From contig VBOX01000003.1 in NCBI GenBank assembly GCA_005893265.1, forward strand, positions 1 through 32,757: DNA of 32,757 bases, read 5' to 3'. A program made the translations under genes and the position numbers. The notes beneath the pieces are model-generated. The model made no database searches, had not been told where the DNA came from, and worked only from the letters and a program-made list of their open reading frames with translations. Below, one piece after another: positions 31,304 through 32,757 of the stretch; the stretch's first letter is position 1; each line of letters opens with the position of its first letter. The DNA is from Candidatus Eiseniibacteriota bacterium (GTDB lineage Bacteria; Eisenbacteria; RBG-16-71-46; SZUA-252).

Positions 31304-32362
31304 ATGCAAGACGAGATCGACGGATTTGTAGCGGACCTTACCGCGGCGATGCGGCGCGGGCTGGAACGGGGCTTGCTCGAGGCGGAGGAGATCGAAACGC
31401 TTCTCCGCGCCCCCGACTTCGATCCCGCCGCGTTCGACACCTTCCTCGCCGAAGCCCGCCGTCGGGGCGTCCGTTTCCCCGAAAACGCAGGCGACTCGAC
31501 GGACGCGGAGCCCGCGTTCAGCGTGGATCACTCGATCACCGACATCGAACGCCGTTACCTGGCCGAGATTCAGCGCTATCCGCTCCTTCGCCGCGAGAAC
31601 GAGCAGGAGCTCTGGAACGCCATGCGGGGAGGAGACGAGAACGCACGAAAGGCGTTGATCCTGGCCTACCTGAGGCTCGTCGTTTCCATCGCGCGAAACT
31701 ACCGGAACCGGGGCGTCGAGTTCCTGGACTTGATCGAAGAGGGCAACGTCGGGCTCATCGCCGCCGTGGACCGCTACGACGTCGATCGCGGCGTCCACTT
31801 CAGCACCTACGCCACATGGTGGATCCGGCAAGCGCTCGCCCGGGGCGTGGCGAATCAGGCGCGCACGGTGCGGATCCCGATTCATGTCCTCCAGATGGTG
31901 CGCCGGTACGTCGCGACCGAACGGAGGCTGGAACGGGAGCTGCGCCGCAGGCCGGAGGTGCTCGAGATCGCCCAGGAGCTGGGGGTTCCGATCGCGCGGG
32001 CGAACCGTTTGCGGTCGCTCATCCACGCCATCCGCACGCTCGACGTCGATCTGGGTGGGGACGCCTACCACGGCCTGATTGACAGCGAGGCGCTCGAGCA
32101 GCAGCCTTCGATCGACCACATGGTCGAGATGCAAATGCGGAACCAGCACTTGGACGAGCTTCTGAAGCGGCTTTCGGGGCGTGAAGAGGCGATCCTTCGC
32201 CTACGCTACGGGTTCTACGACGACAAGATGCACACCCTCGCCGAGGCAGGGGAGCAGTTCGGCCTTTCGCGTGAGCGGATCCGTCAGCTCGAGCAGCGCG
32301 CGCTGCTGAAGCTGCGGCAGCTCATCGATTCCGACACGACCGAATCCGCATCGGTGCACTGA
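31304..32362 (+). CDS. Sigma-70 family RNA polymerase sigma factor (RpoD/RpoS-type)
   Basis: The 352-residue protein carries regions 1.2 to 4.2. Region 1.2 reads YLAEIQRYPLLRRENEQELW, region 2 has LRLVVSIARNYRNRG, FLDLIEEGNVGL and FSTYATWWIRQALARGVANQA, followed by RTVRIPIHV. Region 4.2 has HTLAEAGEQFGLSRERIRQLEQRALLKLR. A short, acidic ~75-residue N terminus lacks the long region 1.1 and non-conserved insert of primary RpoD. With surE and pcm just upstream, as in the surE-pcm-nlpD-rpoS order of proteobacteria, a group 2, RpoS-like role is favoured, but a housekeeping SigA role cannot be excluded. A GAGAGGGA SD precedes the ATG. No nlpD gene is present; an acylphosphatase and a tRNA occupy that place. 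Confidence 0.93.
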   Translation: MQDEIDGFVADLTAAMRRGLERGLLEAEEIETLLRAPDFDPAAFDTFLAEARRRGVRFPENAGDSTDAEPAFSVDHSITDIERRYLAEIQRYPLLRRENEQELWNAMRGGDENARKALILAYLRLVVSIARNYRNRGVEFLDLIEEGNVGLIAAVDRYDVDRGVHFSTYATWWIRQALARGVANQARTVRIPIHVLQMVRRYVATERRLERELRRRPEVLEIAQELGVPIARANRLRSLIHAIRTLDVDLGGDAYHGLIDSEALEQQPSIDHMVEMQMRNQHLDELLKRLSGREEAILRLRYGFYDDKMHTLAEAGEQFGLSRERIRQLEQRALLKLRQLIDSDTTESASVH

Positions 32363-32374
32363 CCCCTAGGGGTC
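32361..32374. repeat. 14-base perfect palindrome between convergent genes
   Basis: GACCCCTAGGGGTC begins within the sigma gene stop codon and lies in the 32-base gap before the convergent TPR gene. With no loop and no T run it is a weak candidate terminator or a protein-binding site. Confidence 0.5.
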
Positions 32375-32394
32375 GTCCGCAGCCTCCACGGGCC

Positions 32395-32757
32395 TCACGG
32401 TTTCTCCTTCATGACATCCCGCAGTCTCAGCTCGCGCAGCGCCGCCACGTAGTTGCTCTTCGCGGCCATCGCGGCCGCCTCTTCTCCGTGCCAGTTCCGC
32501 TGGAGCGCAAGGGTCAGGGTATCGGCGGCCGCTTCCGCGCGTCCCTCGAGGAGCGCCACGACTCCCAGGTCGGCCATCGGCATGGCGTAGTCGGGGAAGA
32601 GCTCCGCGCACCGTAGCGCCACCCCACGCGCGTCCTTGGTGAGACCCAGCTCGAGATAACCCTGGGTGGCCAGCTCGAGCACGTTCGGGTTCTCGGGCTC
32701 GAGCGCGATCGCCCGCCCGAACTCGGCGCGCACGTGACCGAGGGCCTCCTCACGGCG
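32395..32757 (-). CDS. TPR-repeat protein, C-terminal part only
   Basis: The frame is open to the right edge, so the start lies outside the window; about 120 residues remain. They form about three TPR-like helix pairs (EFGRAIALEPENPNVLELATQGYLELG, then CAELFPDYAMPMADLGVVALLEGRAEAA). The valine codon at 32733 is internal. No catalytic domain is visible and the function cannot be named. It converges on the sigma gene with a 32-base gap and is the only supported - strand gene. Confidence 0.7.
   Translation of the reverse strand, partial: RREEALGHVRAEFGRAIALEPENPNVLELATQGYLELGLTKDARGVALRCAELFPDYAMPMADLGVVALLEGRAEAAADTLTLALQRNWHGEEAAAMAAKSNYVAALRELRLRDVMKEKP

Overview
This is a GC-rich, gene-dense bacterial chromosome segment. 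Nearly every gene is on the + strand; the only - strand gene is the partial TPR gene at the right edge. It encodes a Gram-negative-type cell: a LapA/LapB pair with the LapB rubredoxin-like zinc tail, an LpxL-like acyltransferase, a SurE-Pcm-sigma block laid out like the rpoS region of proteobacteria, and exported proteins. Other blocks follow orders familiar from clostridia and other phyla (cmk-plsC-ispH-rpsA and DUF512-der-plsY-gpsA). This mix suits an uncultured lineage outside the Proteobacteria, such as an Eisenbacteria/FCB-like or deltaproteobacterium-like group. That placement is inference; no rRNA gene is present to settle it.

Layout. (1) 1-6162: end of aroA, a fused cytidylate kinase/1-acylglycerol-3-phosphate acyltransferase, ispH, six-domain ribosomal protein S1 and an MtaB-type tRNA methylthiotransferase, tightly packed. 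(2) 6163-11333: a predicted promoter, lapA, lapB, a TPR/SPOR gene broken by a one-base frameshift, and mutS. (3) 11334-17834: the least conserved part. It holds a SpoIVB-S55-like protein whose start conflicts with a good promoter, a secreted beta-propeller/Ig-like protein, and a triple-GAF protein with a degenerate GGDEF domain. (4) 17835-21798: M24 peptidase behind a leaderless-looking promoter, mutL, miaA. (5) 21825-27620: tRNA-Gly(CCC), FkbM methyltransferase, DUF512 radical SAM protein, der, plsY (no ATG/GTG/TTG start in frame), gpsA and a MerR-type regulator. (6) 27729-32362: tRNA-Pro(GGG), LpxL-like acyltransferase, GT2 glycosyltransferase, surE, pcm, tRNA-Pro(CGG), acylphosphatase and an RpoD/RpoS-type sigma factor. 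(7) 32395-32757: start-less TPR protein on the - strand.

Shared themes are envelope lipid supply (PlsC, PlsY, GpsA, an acylphosphatase, LpxL-like, LapA/B), tRNA A37 modification (MtaB, MiaA), ribosome function and assembly (S1, Der) and mismatch repair (MutS and an endonuclease-type MutL). Several predicted sigma-70 promoters share TTGAC-type -35 boxes that overlap the stop codon of the gene before, so control signals are squeezed into coding ends.

I found no CRISPR array, insertion sequence, prophage or obvious defence island, and no clear undescribed multi-gene system. The best leads are the plsY start, the S55 gene (promoter/start conflict and reordered active-site motifs), the frameshifted SPOR gene, the cmk-plsC fusion and the stop-codon promoters.
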